14,840 nt of DNA from Anaerolinea sp. (GCA_013824385.1 PNNU01000031.1:1-14840); one strand, 5' to 3'. Positions 1 to 8,152 are shown, counted from the stretch's first letter. Translations and numbers: made by a program. The notes: generated from the letters alone by a model not told the origin.

Positions 1-1
1 G

Positions 2-1636
2 AGTGAATTAGGCTCGGGTTCAAGTACAGTATCGTCCAACATGCCTGTGTTTACGAAAACCTCCTCTGATGAATACTCATTGGCGCTGAATCTGCCGGTG
101 GGAGCTGATATTAAATACAAATTCACTTTTGGTGATGGTTTCTGGAATTCTGAGCTAAATTCTATAGGAAATTTCGTAACACGTGATCTAATTGTATCTG
201 GATCCAATAAGACGCTTCAAAAACGGATTGAAGCCTTACAATCGCCTACAAAAGGCGAAATTAAGTTCAACGTAACAGTACCAGCTACAACACCTTCAAA
301 CGAGCAGGTTTCGTTGCAGTTGAATGCTTTTGGTTGGATGCAATCCCTGCCAATGATTAAAACGGGTGAAAATCAATGGTCTTATACCCTTTACTCCCCC
401 ACTCATTTACTAGGTAATATCAACTATCGCTTATGTCGGAATGACCAATGTGATCTTGCCATTTCCGATCCAATTCAAGATGGAATGGTTGCCACCTCTG
501 CCACACCTCAGGTTGTCGCATTTAATCTGGCTAACTGGCAATATATGGATGTGGCTGCCAATCCAACAAGTGTAGATACAAACGGCGGTGCATTGGTGCC
601 AAGGACTGATTTTATTGCCGGATTCGAATTGACACCGCATTTCGGTGCTGCCTGGAAGAATTCGATTGCACAGGGTTTAGAAGCGATAAAAGGTTCTGGA
701 GCAAATTGGGTAATAGTTTCACCCACATGGACAGCCACCCAACCCAATCCGCCTGTACTTGAACCGGTTGCCGGCTCGGATTTATTATGGTCTGATCTAC
801 AAACTATTTTGCCCCAATTAATTGCCAATCAGGTCAACCCGGTAATATTCCCAATTCTATCTGACTCAAGTTCGATTGACCAATTTTGGATTAATGGAAA
901 AAGAGACGGCGGTTGGTGGCAATCACTTTTTGATCGATATCACCGCTTTATTCTTCAAAATGCTGATCTGGCAGCCTTAACCAATGCCAGTGGCGTCGTG
1001 ATTGGTGATCCGTCCATGAATCCAGCCATGAGCAATGGGCTGTTGGTCAACGGTGAAGCGTCCAATTCACCTGCAAATTCAGATGAACAATGGAGTCAAT
1101 TAATTTTAGATGTTCGCTCAAGATATAGCGGTCCGATAATTGGTGTGATCAGCCTCCCAAGTCAAACAAATACACTTCCTGGCTGGTTAAAAGATGTCGA
1201 TGCATTGTATGTGTTGTTTTCTCCATCCATGGTGGATTCTGGCGACCAATCCGTTCAAGCCATGGTGAATACCTTTGGCACGGCGCTGGATACGTTGGTG
1301 CAGCCTCTTGCTCAGCAATATGCAAAACCTGTCATCATCGGAATCAACACCCCTTCATCTTCGATAGCATTAAATGGCTGTATGGACATTAATGCAAAAT
1401 GTCTTGAGTATCAATCCAGTGTGCTAACAGGGACTGCCGTTGATTTGGATCTTCAATCGAAAATCTATAACGCCGCTATTATTGCCAGCGGCAATCGCAG
1501 TTGGATAAAAGGGTTTATTTCCAGAGGATACAATCCATTGGTAGTCGTAAAAGATCAAGGTTCTTCCATCTATGGAAAACCTGCGTCAGACGTTTTATGG
1601 TTCTGGTATCACTATATTTTGAACAAACCATCTTAG
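2..1636 (+). CDS. C-terminal part of a protein with two starch-binding-like domains and a degenerate glycosidase-like barrel (partial, 5' end outside window)
   Basis: The frame is open to the left edge, so the Met at base 41 need not be the start; residues are numbered from it. Residues 10-53 resemble a CBM20-type starch-binding beta domain (YKFTFGDGFWNSE, then a conserved R48). Residues 73-160 look like a second such module (FNVTVPA, then PMIKTG..QWSYTL and YRLCRNDQC). Residues 190-528 resemble a TIM-barrel of the GH113/GH5-like clan: GFELTPHFGAAW, ANWVIVSPTW, a WW..LF.RYHRFIL helix, and a C-terminal GKPASDVLWFWY segment. The two places where clan GH-A enzymes carry catalytic Glu read VVIGDPSMNP (319-328) and KPVIIGINTP (429-438), with no Glu. 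A carbohydrate-binding or surface role is therefore as likely as hydrolysis. The missing N-terminus hides any signal peptide. pckA follows after 14 bases, but a shared function is not apparent. Confidence 0.6.
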   Translation, partial: SELGSGSSTVSSNMPVFTKTSSDEYSLALNLPVGADIKYKFTFGDGFWNSELNSIGNFVTRDLIVSGSNKTLQKRIEALQSPTKGEIKFNVTVPATTPSNEQVSLQLNAFGWMQSLPMIKTGENQWSYTLYSPTHLLGNINYRLCRNDQCDLAISDPIQDGMVATSATPQVVAFNLANWQYMDVAANPTSVDTNGGALVPRTDFIAGFELTPHFGAAWKNSIAQGLEAIKGSGANWVIVSPTWTATQPNPPVLEPVAGSDLLWSDLQTILPQLIANQVNPVIFPILSDSSSIDQFWINGKRDGGWWQSLFDRYHRFILQNADLAALTNASGVVIGDPSMNPAMSNGLLVNGEASNSPANSDEQWSQLILDVRSRYSGPIIGVISLPSQTNTLPGWLKDVDALYVLFSPSMVDSGDQSVQAMVNTFGTALDTLVQPLAQQYAKPVIIGINTPSSSIALNGCMDINAKCLEYQSSVLTGTAVDLDLQSKIYNAAIIASGNRSWIKGFISRGYNPLVVVKDQGSSIYGKPASDVLWFWYHYILNKPS

Positions 1637-1650
1637 TTCAGGAGAATTTA

Positions 1651-3240
1651 ATGCGATTAGACCCCCAAAAGACGGTTCTCAATCTCGGATATTTGGGAAA
1701 ACAAAGTCAGATCAAGGTTTATTGGAATTTATCTGCACCACAGCTCATAGAACAATCAATAATTAACAAAGAAGGAAATTTAAGTCCAACTGGAGCACTG
1801 CTGGTTAATACGGGGGAGTTTACCGGCAGGTCACCCAATGATAAGTTTATTGTCAATTACAAGGAAGAAGCAGACAAAGAGATTGATTGGGGTAAGGTCA
1901 ATCAGCCATTCTTGCCAGAAAAATTTGATTGCTTGCTTGAAAAAGTACTCACACACCTTGAAAACAAAAAAGTATATGTACAAGATGTTCTAGTTGGAAC
2001 TAATAACCTACATCAGCGAAGAGTCAGAGTTATCACGGAATTCGCCTGGTCTGCCCTTTTTGCACGCGATTTGTTAATCCCTGGCACCGACATGTATGCG
2101 GACGGTCCTGATTTCACGATTATTCAAGCACCAAGTTTTTGCGCTGATCCGTTGGTTGATGGAACGAGGACAAAAACATTTATTTTGATGGATTTCGTTA
2201 AACGAATCGTGTTGATCGGAAACACACATTACGCTGGCGAAATTAAAAAAGCAGTCTTTACGATAATGAACCGGCTTCTGCCTGGTGAGAATGTACTGCC
2301 GATGCATTGTTCAGCTAATATTGGCATGCAAGGCGATACTGCCCTTTTTTTTGGTCTATCAGGAACCGGCAAAACAACCCTCTCCTCAGATCCAGATCGA
2401 ATATTGATTGGTGATGATGAACACGGCTGGGCAAAAGATGGTGTATTCAACTTTGAGGGAGGATGTTATGCCAAGACAATCAATCTCAAAAAAGATCTTG
2501 AGCCCATCATATGGGACGCTTCGCAAAGTTTTGGATCGGTACTGGAAAATGTTACCTTCGATCCTGAAACCAGACTGTTAGACTTCACGGATTCTAGTGT
2601 TACAGAGAATACGAGGGCTGCATATGCACTTCAAAATGTGGCCCGCAGGGCAAAATCTGGCATGGGCGGGCACCCTGAACACATCTTTTTCTTAAGTGCA
2701 GACGCCTTTGGCGTTTTACCGCCAATCTCCTCCCTCACTCCAAACCAGGCCGCTTACTATTTTCTCTCGGGTTATACTGCCAAACTTGCCGGTACAGAAA
2801 GGGGCTTGGGATGTGAACCACAGGCTACATTCTCAGCATGTTTTGGCGCACCGTTTATGCCTCTTAATCCGGTAAAATACGCCAATATGCTGCGTGAGAA
2901 GATCTTTGACCATCATTCCAAAGTTTGGTTAGTCAATACAGGTTGGACGGGCGGGCCATATGGTATAGGATCACGCATTAAACTCCCTTATACCCGGGCA
3001 ATAATTTCCGCGGCAATTAAGGGTATATTGGATGAAGCGCCTTCAGAATTCGATCCACTTTTTGGATTAAAAATCCCCAGCATTATTCCGGGGGTTCCTG
3101 CAAAAATGCTCAATCCGATAAAGAATTGGGAAAATTCAGAAAATTATTATCAAATGGCGGAACTCTTGATTCAGAAATTCCGCCAAAATATTGAGCAATA
3201 CAATGGAACAATCGAAAGTGATCTACTAACCCAATTATGA
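1651..3240 (+). CDS. pckA: Phosphoenolpyruvate carboxykinase (ATP)
   Basis: This enzyme converts oxaloacetate + ATP to PEP + ADP + CO2, the cytosolic entry step of gluconeogenesis; it can run in reverse in some anaerobes. The 529 residues match the usual length of ATP-type PEPCK. Visible motifs: substrate-binding NTGEFTGRSPNDKF (53-66, R60), YAGEIKK (194-200), metal/substrate HCSAN (219-223), kinase P-loop GLSGTGKTT (235-243), and the ATP-PEPCK signature LIGDDEHGW..DGVFNFEGGC (252-272), with D255/D256 as metal ligands. R322 in ENTRAAY is the expected substrate arginine. All look intact. The start at 1651 is chosen because GGAG lies at 1641-1644, six bases upstream, and the protein then begins like the family. 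The same frame is open upstream to 1501, but that part lies inside the preceding gene. The stop overlaps the convergent peptidase gene by 6 bases. Confidence 0.97.
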   Translation: MRLDPQKTVLNLGYLGKQSQIKVYWNLSAPQLIEQSIINKEGNLSPTGALLVNTGEFTGRSPNDKFIVNYKEEADKEIDWGKVNQPFLPEKFDCLLEKVLTHLENKKVYVQDVLVGTNNLHQRRVRVITEFAWSALFARDLLIPGTDMYADGPDFTIIQAPSFCADPLVDGTRTKTFILMDFVKRIVLIGNTHYAGEIKKAVFTIMNRLLPGENVLPMHCSANIGMQGDTALFFGLSGTGKTTLSSDPDRILIGDDEHGWAKDGVFNFEGGCYAKTINLKKDLEPIIWDASQSFGSVLENVTFDPETRLLDFTDSSVTENTRAAYALQNVARRAKSGMGGHPEHIFFLSADAFGVLPPISSLTPNQAAYYFLSGYTAKLAGTERGLGCEPQATFSACFGAPFMPLNPVKYANMLREKIFDHHSKVWLVNTGWTGGPYGIGSRIKLPYTRAIISAAIKGILDEAPSEFDPLFGLKIPSIIPGVPAKMLNPIKNWENSENYYQMAELLIQKFRQNIEQYNGTIESDLLTQL

Positions 3241-4005
3241 GATTGGCAACTTGGGAATATAGAAAGTAGCCAGCGCCCCAAGGATCAAAAATGGTGTGTA
3301 TGGAATGGTGCTTGCGACCTGGTAATCTTTCTTGATGGCCTTTACGATCACATAGACAAATGAATAGACGCCGCTAATGAGGATGGCGATAATCACCATA
3401 CCAATCACAAATGGCCAGCCAGTAAAAAAGCCAAGAAATGCACAGGCGTAAACATCTCCAAAACCTAATCCGGCTTCTTTAATTTCCTCTTTACGAATTT
3501 TACCCAGTCCACGAGAGAAAAAGATGCCGAAGAAATAGATCAAGAGCATGACCAGGAATCCCGCAATCCCTCCTACGGACGTGAGCAGCAGCCCATTCAT
3601 CGACCATTTATATATCATCCATCCGTAGATAAAAAACATGACCAATCCAACAATGCTGGTTTCGATCAGCACGACATGATGTTCAATATCAATGACTAGA
3701 ATCATACCCAAAAATACTAACACCGGGATGGTCAGCCAGAAATTTAATCCCATCAACGGGAAAATTCCCACCAGTATGGACGCTGCGATTGACGCAATCA
3801 ATACTACCAAGTTTCTGATTCGAGGTTTCCCATTACAGTTTGGACATTTGAATGAGATCAGGTATCCTTTCAAACTGTAAGGTTTTGAGCAATTCGGACA
3901 AACGGGTGTGCTGAATCGCCTGGTTTGTGGCAATACATCGGACAAATAATTAATCAATACTCCAATTCCCCCCCCCACCACCGCATAAATTATGAGATTG
4001 ACCAT
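3235..4005 (-). CDS. A24-family prepilin-type membrane aspartic peptidase
   Basis: A 256-residue integral membrane protein of the A24 (PilD/TadV-like) family, which cleaves leader peptides of type IV pilin-like proteins at the inner membrane. Two CXXC pairs form a likely zinc-binding cytoplasmic loop (C36/C39 and C54/C57). The two catalytic aspartates are D106 in VIDIEHH and D184 in GLGFGDVYA; the IPYTPFLILGA motif near residues 234-244 is also typical. About seven hydrophobic segments can be seen. An in-frame ATG exists at 4047, but I chose ATG 4005 because GGAG stands six bases before it and translation then begins directly with the first membrane helix. A run of nine G residues (coding strand) lies at codons 10-13. 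No pilin, PilB/PilT or Tad gene is in the window, so its substrate is unknown. It could act on an unlinked pilus or secretion system. Confidence 0.88.
   Translation of the reverse strand: MVNLIIYAVVGGGIGVLINYLSDVLPQTRRFSTPVCPNCSKPYSLKGYLISFKCPNCNGKPRIRNLVVLIASIAASILVGIFPLMGLNFWLTIPVLVFLGMILVIDIEHHVVLIETSIVGLVMFFIYGWMIYKWSMNGLLLTSVGGIAGFLVMLLIYFFGIFFSRGLGKIRKEEIKEAGLGFGDVYACAFLGFFTGWPFVIGMVIIAILISGVYSFVYVIVKAIKKDYQVASTIPYTPFLILGALATFYIPKLPIS
3968..3976 (-). repeat. Nine-base mononucleotide tract (G9 on coding strand) in the A24 peptidase gene
   Basis: Nine consecutive C on the plus strand, read as G9 in codons 10-13 of the peptidase (Val-Gly-Gly-Gly). It is immediately preceded by GTGGT, so the local stretch is almost pure G/T. 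Such tracts are slippage-prone; a one-base change would shift frame about ten codons after the start. Confidence 0.9.
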
Positions 4006-4077
4006 TTTTTTCTCCATATTGTTATAGAAATATTGTGCTAAAATCAATGCAGTAACTATTTTGTTTTTCTTTCAGAG

Positions 4078-4083
4078 TATAAT
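4078..4083 (+). promoter_or_regulatory. Probable -10 element of a promoter for mrfA-mrfB-DUF2007
   Basis: A perfect TATAAT hexamer in the divergent intergenic region, 29 bases before the mrfA start codon. Transcription starting about seven bases downstream would give a leader of about 23 bases. No good -35 hexamer is visible at 16-18 bases spacing (the region reads ACTATT), and there is no TGN extension, so this is a partial match only. The mrfA start itself has no close Shine-Dalgarno; the nearest AGGA (4092-4095) is 17 bases away. Confidence 0.4.
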
Positions 4084-4112
4084 GCCGTATCAGGATCATC
4101 GCAACGATTATT

Positions 4113-6632
4113 ATGAATTTTGACTCGTTGATTTCTCAGCTTCGCAATAATCCCCTCTTTACAGAGAATATATCCTTTTGGCAGGATCAAGCAGCCAGGC
4201 CTTCCACTCTGATGCCTTTTCCTGAATGGCTTAATCCAAGGTTAATCAATTCATTAAAATCAATGGGAATTGACGGCCTCTATTCCCATCAAGCAGAAGC
4301 ACTCAACAAAATCCAAAATGGACAAAATGTAGTTGTCACGACAGGAACCGCCAGCGGGAAAAGTATTTGTTATCAACTTCCCATTCTTAATAAATTATTA
4401 CATGACGGACAGTCTACTGCGCTGTTGTTCTTCCCTACCAAAGCACTCACCTACGACCAATTAAAATCATTTTCAAACATGATTTTAGGCACTAATTTGA
4501 TCCTTGATCCCAATTTGACTGCTGTCTATGACGGTGATACGCCTTCCACACAGAGGAGTGGTATCAGACAACATACTCGCATCCTGTTAACCAACCCGGA
4601 TATGCTGAATATTGGCATCCTGCCCCATCATACCAATTGGGCGCATTTTTTTGAGCATTTGCGCTATATCGTTATCGACGAAATTCATCTCTATCGCGGA
4701 GTATTTGGTTCACATATAGGTAATTTAATTCGCAGATTGAAACGGGTTTGTGAGTTTTATAACGTCACCCCTCAATTTATCATGACCTCTGCCACCATTG
4801 CCAATCCCATCGAATTAGCCCAGAACCTGGTTGAAGATAATGTAAAAGAAGTCGTTGAAGATGGCTCTCCCAAAGGGGCAAAAAGCTTCATCATCTATAA
4901 TCCGCCATTGGTCAATCAAGATTTGGGGATACGTGAAGGGGTTCTGGCTACATCTTCCAAAATTTCAGCACTGATTCTTTATCACAACGTACAGGCTCTG
5001 GTTTTCTGCGGTACACGACGCTTTGTGGAGCTGCTTACACGTGAGATAAAAGGCGTCAACCCTGCCCTGGCTTCCACCATCCGCGGATATCGAAGCGGAT
5101 ATTTGAAAAAAGATCGCCGCGAGATTGAAGAAGGTCTAAAGAAAGGTTCGATTAAGTTGGCTGTGGCCACCAATGCTTTGGAATTGGGAGTGGATATCGG
5201 TGGTGTGGATGCGGTCTTGCTGGCTGGCTATCCCGGATCCATTTGTTCGTTGAAACAGCGTATTGGGCGCAGCGGAAGGTCTCAAAACCCTTCCTTGTCC
5301 ATTCTGGTGACCTCCATGAACCCGCTGGACCAATTCTTTGCCCGCAACCCACATTACTTGATGGAACGTCCGCTGGAACAAGCCTTGATCAACCCGAATA
5401 ATCCACTGATCTTGCTGCCGCATATAAAAAGTGCCGCTTTTGAACTGCCTTTTTCAGAAGAAGATCAATTTGGCAGTTTGAAGTGGGAAGAATTGGTAGA
5501 ATACCTGGATTATTTATGCAGCGTAGGGGTTTTGCAGCATAAAAGAGGCAAGTATTACTGGTTGTCTGAATCTTATCCATCCAATGATTATTCACTTCGC
5601 AGCACCATGGCAGACAAGGTATTAATCCAATATGAGCATGATGGTGAAACTGAAACCATCGGTGAAGTGGATTATGAATCAGCATTGTGGATGGTTCATC
5701 CAGGTGCAGTGTACTTGCAAGACGGCCTGTCTTACATCGTAAAAACGCTTGATCTTGAAAAAAATATCGCCACATTATCCGACCATAGAAGTGATTTCTT
5801 GTCAGAACCAATCATCAGCCAGGAAATTGAACCGTTAACTGAAATTAAGCAGTCTCAGGCTGAGTTTTATCTGTTGCATTACGGCGAAATCACGGTGACT
5901 TCTCAAGTAACGGCTTACCGCAGAATTCAAAATAAATCGAAGGAAGTATTAAGTATTGATCCTCTCGAACTTCCAGCCGTAAAACTGCAGACGACCGGTT
6001 TCTGGATGGAATTGAATGAAAAGTGCGTCAACAAGATGCGCGCCGAGAGTCTTTGGTTGTCAGACCCAAATGATTATGGGAAAGATTGGAAAAACATATC
6101 TGATGCCATACGCAAACGGGACAGTTACAGATGTCAATCATGCGGCAGGGGTGATGATATCTCTCTCTTGCATGTGCACCATAAGATCCCTTTTAAATGT
6201 TTTACTTCCATTGAAAAAGCCAATGAATATGATAATTTGATCACTTTATGTCCCAATTGCCACCGATTGGCAGAATTAAGCATCCGAATGCGCAGCGCCT
6301 TGTCTGGATTGAAGTATTTAATGTCCAATCTGGCACCATTATTGGTACTCAGTGAACCTTCGGACCTAGGCGCTTATGCTGATCCGAATGCCAAATTTGC
6401 AAACATGAACCCTGTCATTCTGATCTATGACAGCATCCCTGCCGGGATCGGTCTGGCCAGTTCGTTAAATGATCGAATTCTTGAACTGTTGGAAAAATGC
6501 CAGCAATTAGTACATCAATGCGAATGCCAGGACGGATGTCCGTCTTGCGTGGGTCCGGTGGCCGAAATGGGTCTTGGCGGAAAAAAAGAAACGACTTATC
6601 TATTGGACCTATTGCTCAATGGAGGTGAATAA
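4113..6632 (+). CDS. mrfA: MrfA/YprA-like DExH helicase with DUF1998 region and an inserted HNH nuclease domain
   Basis: An 839-residue superfamily 2 helicase. N-terminal helicase motifs: SHQAEAL (58-64), Walker A TGTASGKS (77-84), Walker B box DEIH (189-192) followed by LYRGVFGSH, and SAT (226-228). The second RecA domain shows LVFCGTRR (296-303), ATNALELGVDIGG (352-364) and QRIGRSGRS (382-390). The C-terminal DUF1998 region includes TTGFWMEL (627-634), ALSGLKY (729-735), YDSIPAGIGL (772-781) and a four-Cys site (C803, C805, C809, C812). Between TTGFWMEL and ALSGLKY lies an HNH domain (about 655-718), absent from the B. subtilis protein as I recall it (roughly 750 residues). MrfA with MrfB is a known mitomycin C damage repair pair in B. 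subtilis; that role is transferred by homology and adjacency. ATG 4113 is the only in-frame start before a stop. The stop codon overlaps the mrfB start by one base. Confidence 0.9.
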   Translation: MNFDSLISQLRNNPLFTENISFWQDQAARPSTLMPFPEWLNPRLINSLKSMGIDGLYSHQAEALNKIQNGQNVVVTTGTASGKSICYQLPILNKLLHDGQSTALLFFPTKALTYDQLKSFSNMILGTNLILDPNLTAVYDGDTPSTQRSGIRQHTRILLTNPDMLNIGILPHHTNWAHFFEHLRYIVIDEIHLYRGVFGSHIGNLIRRLKRVCEFYNVTPQFIMTSATIANPIELAQNLVEDNVKEVVEDGSPKGAKSFIIYNPPLVNQDLGIREGVLATSSKISALILYHNVQALVFCGTRRFVELLTREIKGVNPALASTIRGYRSGYLKKDRREIEEGLKKGSIKLAVATNALELGVDIGGVDAVLLAGYPGSICSLKQRIGRSGRSQNPSLSILVTSMNPLDQFFARNPHYLMERPLEQALINPNNPLILLPHIKSAAFELPFSEEDQFGSLKWEELVEYLDYLCSVGVLQHKRGKYYWLSESYPSNDYSLRSTMADKVLIQYEHDGETETIGEVDYESALWMVHPGAVYLQDGLSYIVKTLDLEKNIATLSDHRSDFLSEPIISQEIEPLTEIKQSQAEFYLLHYGEITVTSQVTAYRRIQNKSKEVLSIDPLELPAVKLQTTGFWMELNEKCVNKMRAESLWLSDPNDYGKDWKNISDAIRKRDSYRCQSCGRGDDISLLHVHHKIPFKCFTSIEKANEYDNLITLCPNCHRLAELSIRMRSALSGLKYLMSNLAPLLVLSEPSDLGAYADPNAKFANMNPVILIYDSIPAGIGLASSLNDRILELLEKCQQLVHQCECQDGCPSCVGPVAEMGLGGKKETTYLLDLLLNGGE
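6075..6266 (+). other. HNH endonuclease domain embedded in MrfA
   Basis: Encodes about residues 655-718 of the helicase. The structural zinc site is formed by C674/C677 (RCQSCG) and C713/C716 (LCPNCH). The catalytic set is HVHH (687-690, with H689/H690 as metal ligand and general base), N708 in YDNLITLC, and H717. All canonical HNH residues appear present, so nuclease activity is predicted rather than a relic. Reading frame and flanking DUF1998 motifs continue smoothly on both sides, so the domain is in frame and is not a separate gene. Confidence 0.85.
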
Positions 6633-7876
6633 TGCCTTCATTGATGGATCGGTTGAATACGCTTGGCATCAAAAAAGGAAGCGAAGTTCCTGCGCCAAAG
6701 AAAAGCAAGCCAATTTCCATGGTGCAAGCCATTGGTGATGGCGCCAAATCATTTGAAAACCAACTTGGTAATGTAGTCATTGCTGAAAAAAACTATCCTT
6801 ATGGCTATCAACACGGTATTATCCAATTTAATGATCAAATCAAAGTGGATAATATACACAAAGCCGGACGATTAAACGGCAGCGCAGATAATCTCAAAAA
6901 GATGATCTTTTTGGATACTGAAACCACCGGCTTGTCAGGAGGCACAGGTACACTGGCTTTTCTGGTGGGCATGGCTCGCTTTGATGATGACGGGTTGAAA
7001 CTTACCCAATTTCTCGTGGAAGACCCTTCTGAAGAACCTGCCATGCTGCTTGAATTTGCCAACCAGACTGCGGATATTGAAGCCGTGGTCACTTTTAACG
7101 GTAAATCTTTTGATATGCCGTTATTGAAGTCAAGGTTTGTGCTCAACCGCATGCCCATCCCATTCGGAGAATGGGGTCATCTCGACCTTCTTCACCTTTC
7201 AAGACGGATTTGGCGGCAGCGTTTGGCCAGCCGCAGCTTGAAAGATCTTGAACACGAAATTTTGCACATCCCCCGGTCTGAAGATGAAGTTCCCGGATGG
7301 ATGATCCCCGAGATCTATTTCAGTTATCTGCGCTCTGGTGATGCCTCTCAAATTGCGAACGTGGTTTATCACAATGCCATGGATATTGTTTCTCTGGCCG
7401 CACTCTATTTCGCAATAACTCAAATGCTTGATGATGATCTATTTTCAAACAAGCTTCACAGTTGGGATGTCTTTGCCATAGGCCAGCTTTTTGAAGATTT
7501 AGGCGAAATAAATAAATCCATCGTTATTTACGAACATTGTCTTGGATTAAAGGATATTGAACAAAACAAAAAGCTTGAAATCAATACGAGGCTTGCGAAA
7601 CTCTATAAAAAATCAAACAATTGGGAGAAAGCAAAAGTCCTGTGGGAAATCAATGCAAATAGCGGCGATATCGATGCCTGTGTGGAATTGGCTAAATACT
7701 ATGAACATGAACTTAGAGATGTACCCGGCGCGTTTGTTTGGACCCACCTTGCTGAAGCAAACCTTGAACAATCAACCATTGTCCGGTATAAAAAGAAAGC
7801 AATCCAATCTGAATTAATGGTTAGAAAGCTGCGCTTAGAGAAAAGGATAACAAATGTTTCCGAGAAAAATTCGTGA
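6632..7876 (+). CDS. mrfB: MrfB/YprB-like DEDDh exonuclease with C-terminal TPR-like region
   Basis: A 414-residue protein, essentially the length of B. subtilis YprB/MrfB. The RNase H-fold DEDDh exonuclease core is clear: FLDTETTGLSGGTGT (93-107, D95 and E97), VTFNGKSFDMPLL (153-165, D161) and YHNAMDIVSL (246-255, H247 and D251). All five catalytic residues are present. Residues 275-380 form helical repeats of TPR type (AIGQLFEDLGEINKSIVIYE; LAKLYKKSNNWEKA), likely for protein contacts. The N-terminal 80 residues have no recognised motif. In B. subtilis MrfB is the exonuclease partner of MrfA in mitomycin lesion repair. The start ATG overlaps the mrfA stop as TAATG, with a strong GGAGG at 6621-6625, which indicates translational coupling and likely equal expression of the two partners. 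Confidence 0.92.
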   Translation: MPSLMDRLNTLGIKKGSEVPAPKKSKPISMVQAIGDGAKSFENQLGNVVIAEKNYPYGYQHGIIQFNDQIKVDNIHKAGRLNGSADNLKKMIFLDTETTGLSGGTGTLAFLVGMARFDDDGLKLTQFLVEDPSEEPAMLLEFANQTADIEAVVTFNGKSFDMPLLKSRFVLNRMPIPFGEWGHLDLLHLSRRIWRQRLASRSLKDLEHEILHIPRSEDEVPGWMIPEIYFSYLRSGDASQIANVVYHNAMDIVSLAALYFAITQMLDDDLFSNKLHSWDVFAIGQLFEDLGEINKSIVIYEHCLGLKDIEQNKKLEINTRLAKLYKKSNNWEKAKVLWEINANSGDIDACVELAKYYEHELRDVPGAFVWTHLAEANLEQSTIVRYKKKAIQSELMVRKLRLEKRITNVSEKNS

Positions 7877-8117
7877 TGAGGTCGTTTACGTAGCTTCTGG
7901 AATGTTGGAAGCAGAATCAATCAAAATTATGCTGGAATCTTTTGGTATTACAGCATTTGTAAATCAGGAATCTGCAGGAACAACCTATGGATTAACCGTG
8001 GGGTTTCTTGGCGATGTTGAAGTTATCGTTCCCCTGGACCAGGTTTCAGAAGCTAAAAAGATAATCGCCGACATGGAAGCTGGCAATCTGGAAGATGATA
8101 GCGAAATTCTTGAATAA
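7854..8117 (+). CDS. DUF2007 small protein
   Basis: An 87-residue protein of the DUF2007 type, a ferredoxin-like-fold family sometimes named putative signal transducing protein; its biochemical role is not established. Characteristic features are VYVASGMLEAESIKIMLES near the N-terminus (residues 9-27), then VNQES, a variable turn, VEVIVPLDQVSEAKKII (residues 46-74) and an acidic tail. It is soluble with no signal peptide. Its ATG lies 23 bases inside the 3' end of mrfB in another frame, with AAAGGA just upstream, so it is probably co-transcribed and coupled. The family pattern suggests a protein that senses or binds a small ligand or partner, but nothing here shows which. It is the last gene of the plus-strand operon. 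Confidence 0.75.
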   Translation: MFPRKIRDEVVYVASGMLEAESIKIMLESFGITAFVNQESAGTTYGLTVGFLGDVEVIVPLDQVSEAKKIIADMEAGNLEDDSEILE

Positions 8118-8152
8118 TTATTTTAGAATAAAAAATTTGTGAAATATTAATT

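Noticed and set aside
1468..1498. GCCGCT...AGCGGC inverted repeat near the 3' end of the first gene.
   Set aside because: Only six paired bases with a nine-base loop and no T-tract; this is within chance expectation.
1501..1650. N-terminal extension of pckA.
   Set aside because: It overlaps the preceding gene in another frame, does not look like PEPCK, and ATG 1651 has its own GGAG and begins the family-like sequence.
4021..4026. GTTATA, read as TATAAC on the minus strand, as a -10 element for the A24 peptidase.
   Set aside because: A start site seven bases downstream would fall in the ribosome binding site, and no -35 at good spacing is visible.
5389..5811. A 140-residue open frame antisense to mrfA, and similar antisense frames such as 508-828 and 6835-7158.
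   Set aside because: They lie wholly inside well-supported genes, have no ribosome binding sites or family motifs, and have compositions expected of shadow frames.
4113..7876. DISARM or another DrmA/DrmB-type phage defence system, because of the helicase with DUF1998 region.
   Set aside because: The partner gene is a DEDDh exonuclease with the YprB layout; no methyltransferase, PLD protein or DrmB-like separate DUF1998 gene is present. MrfAB explains both genes.
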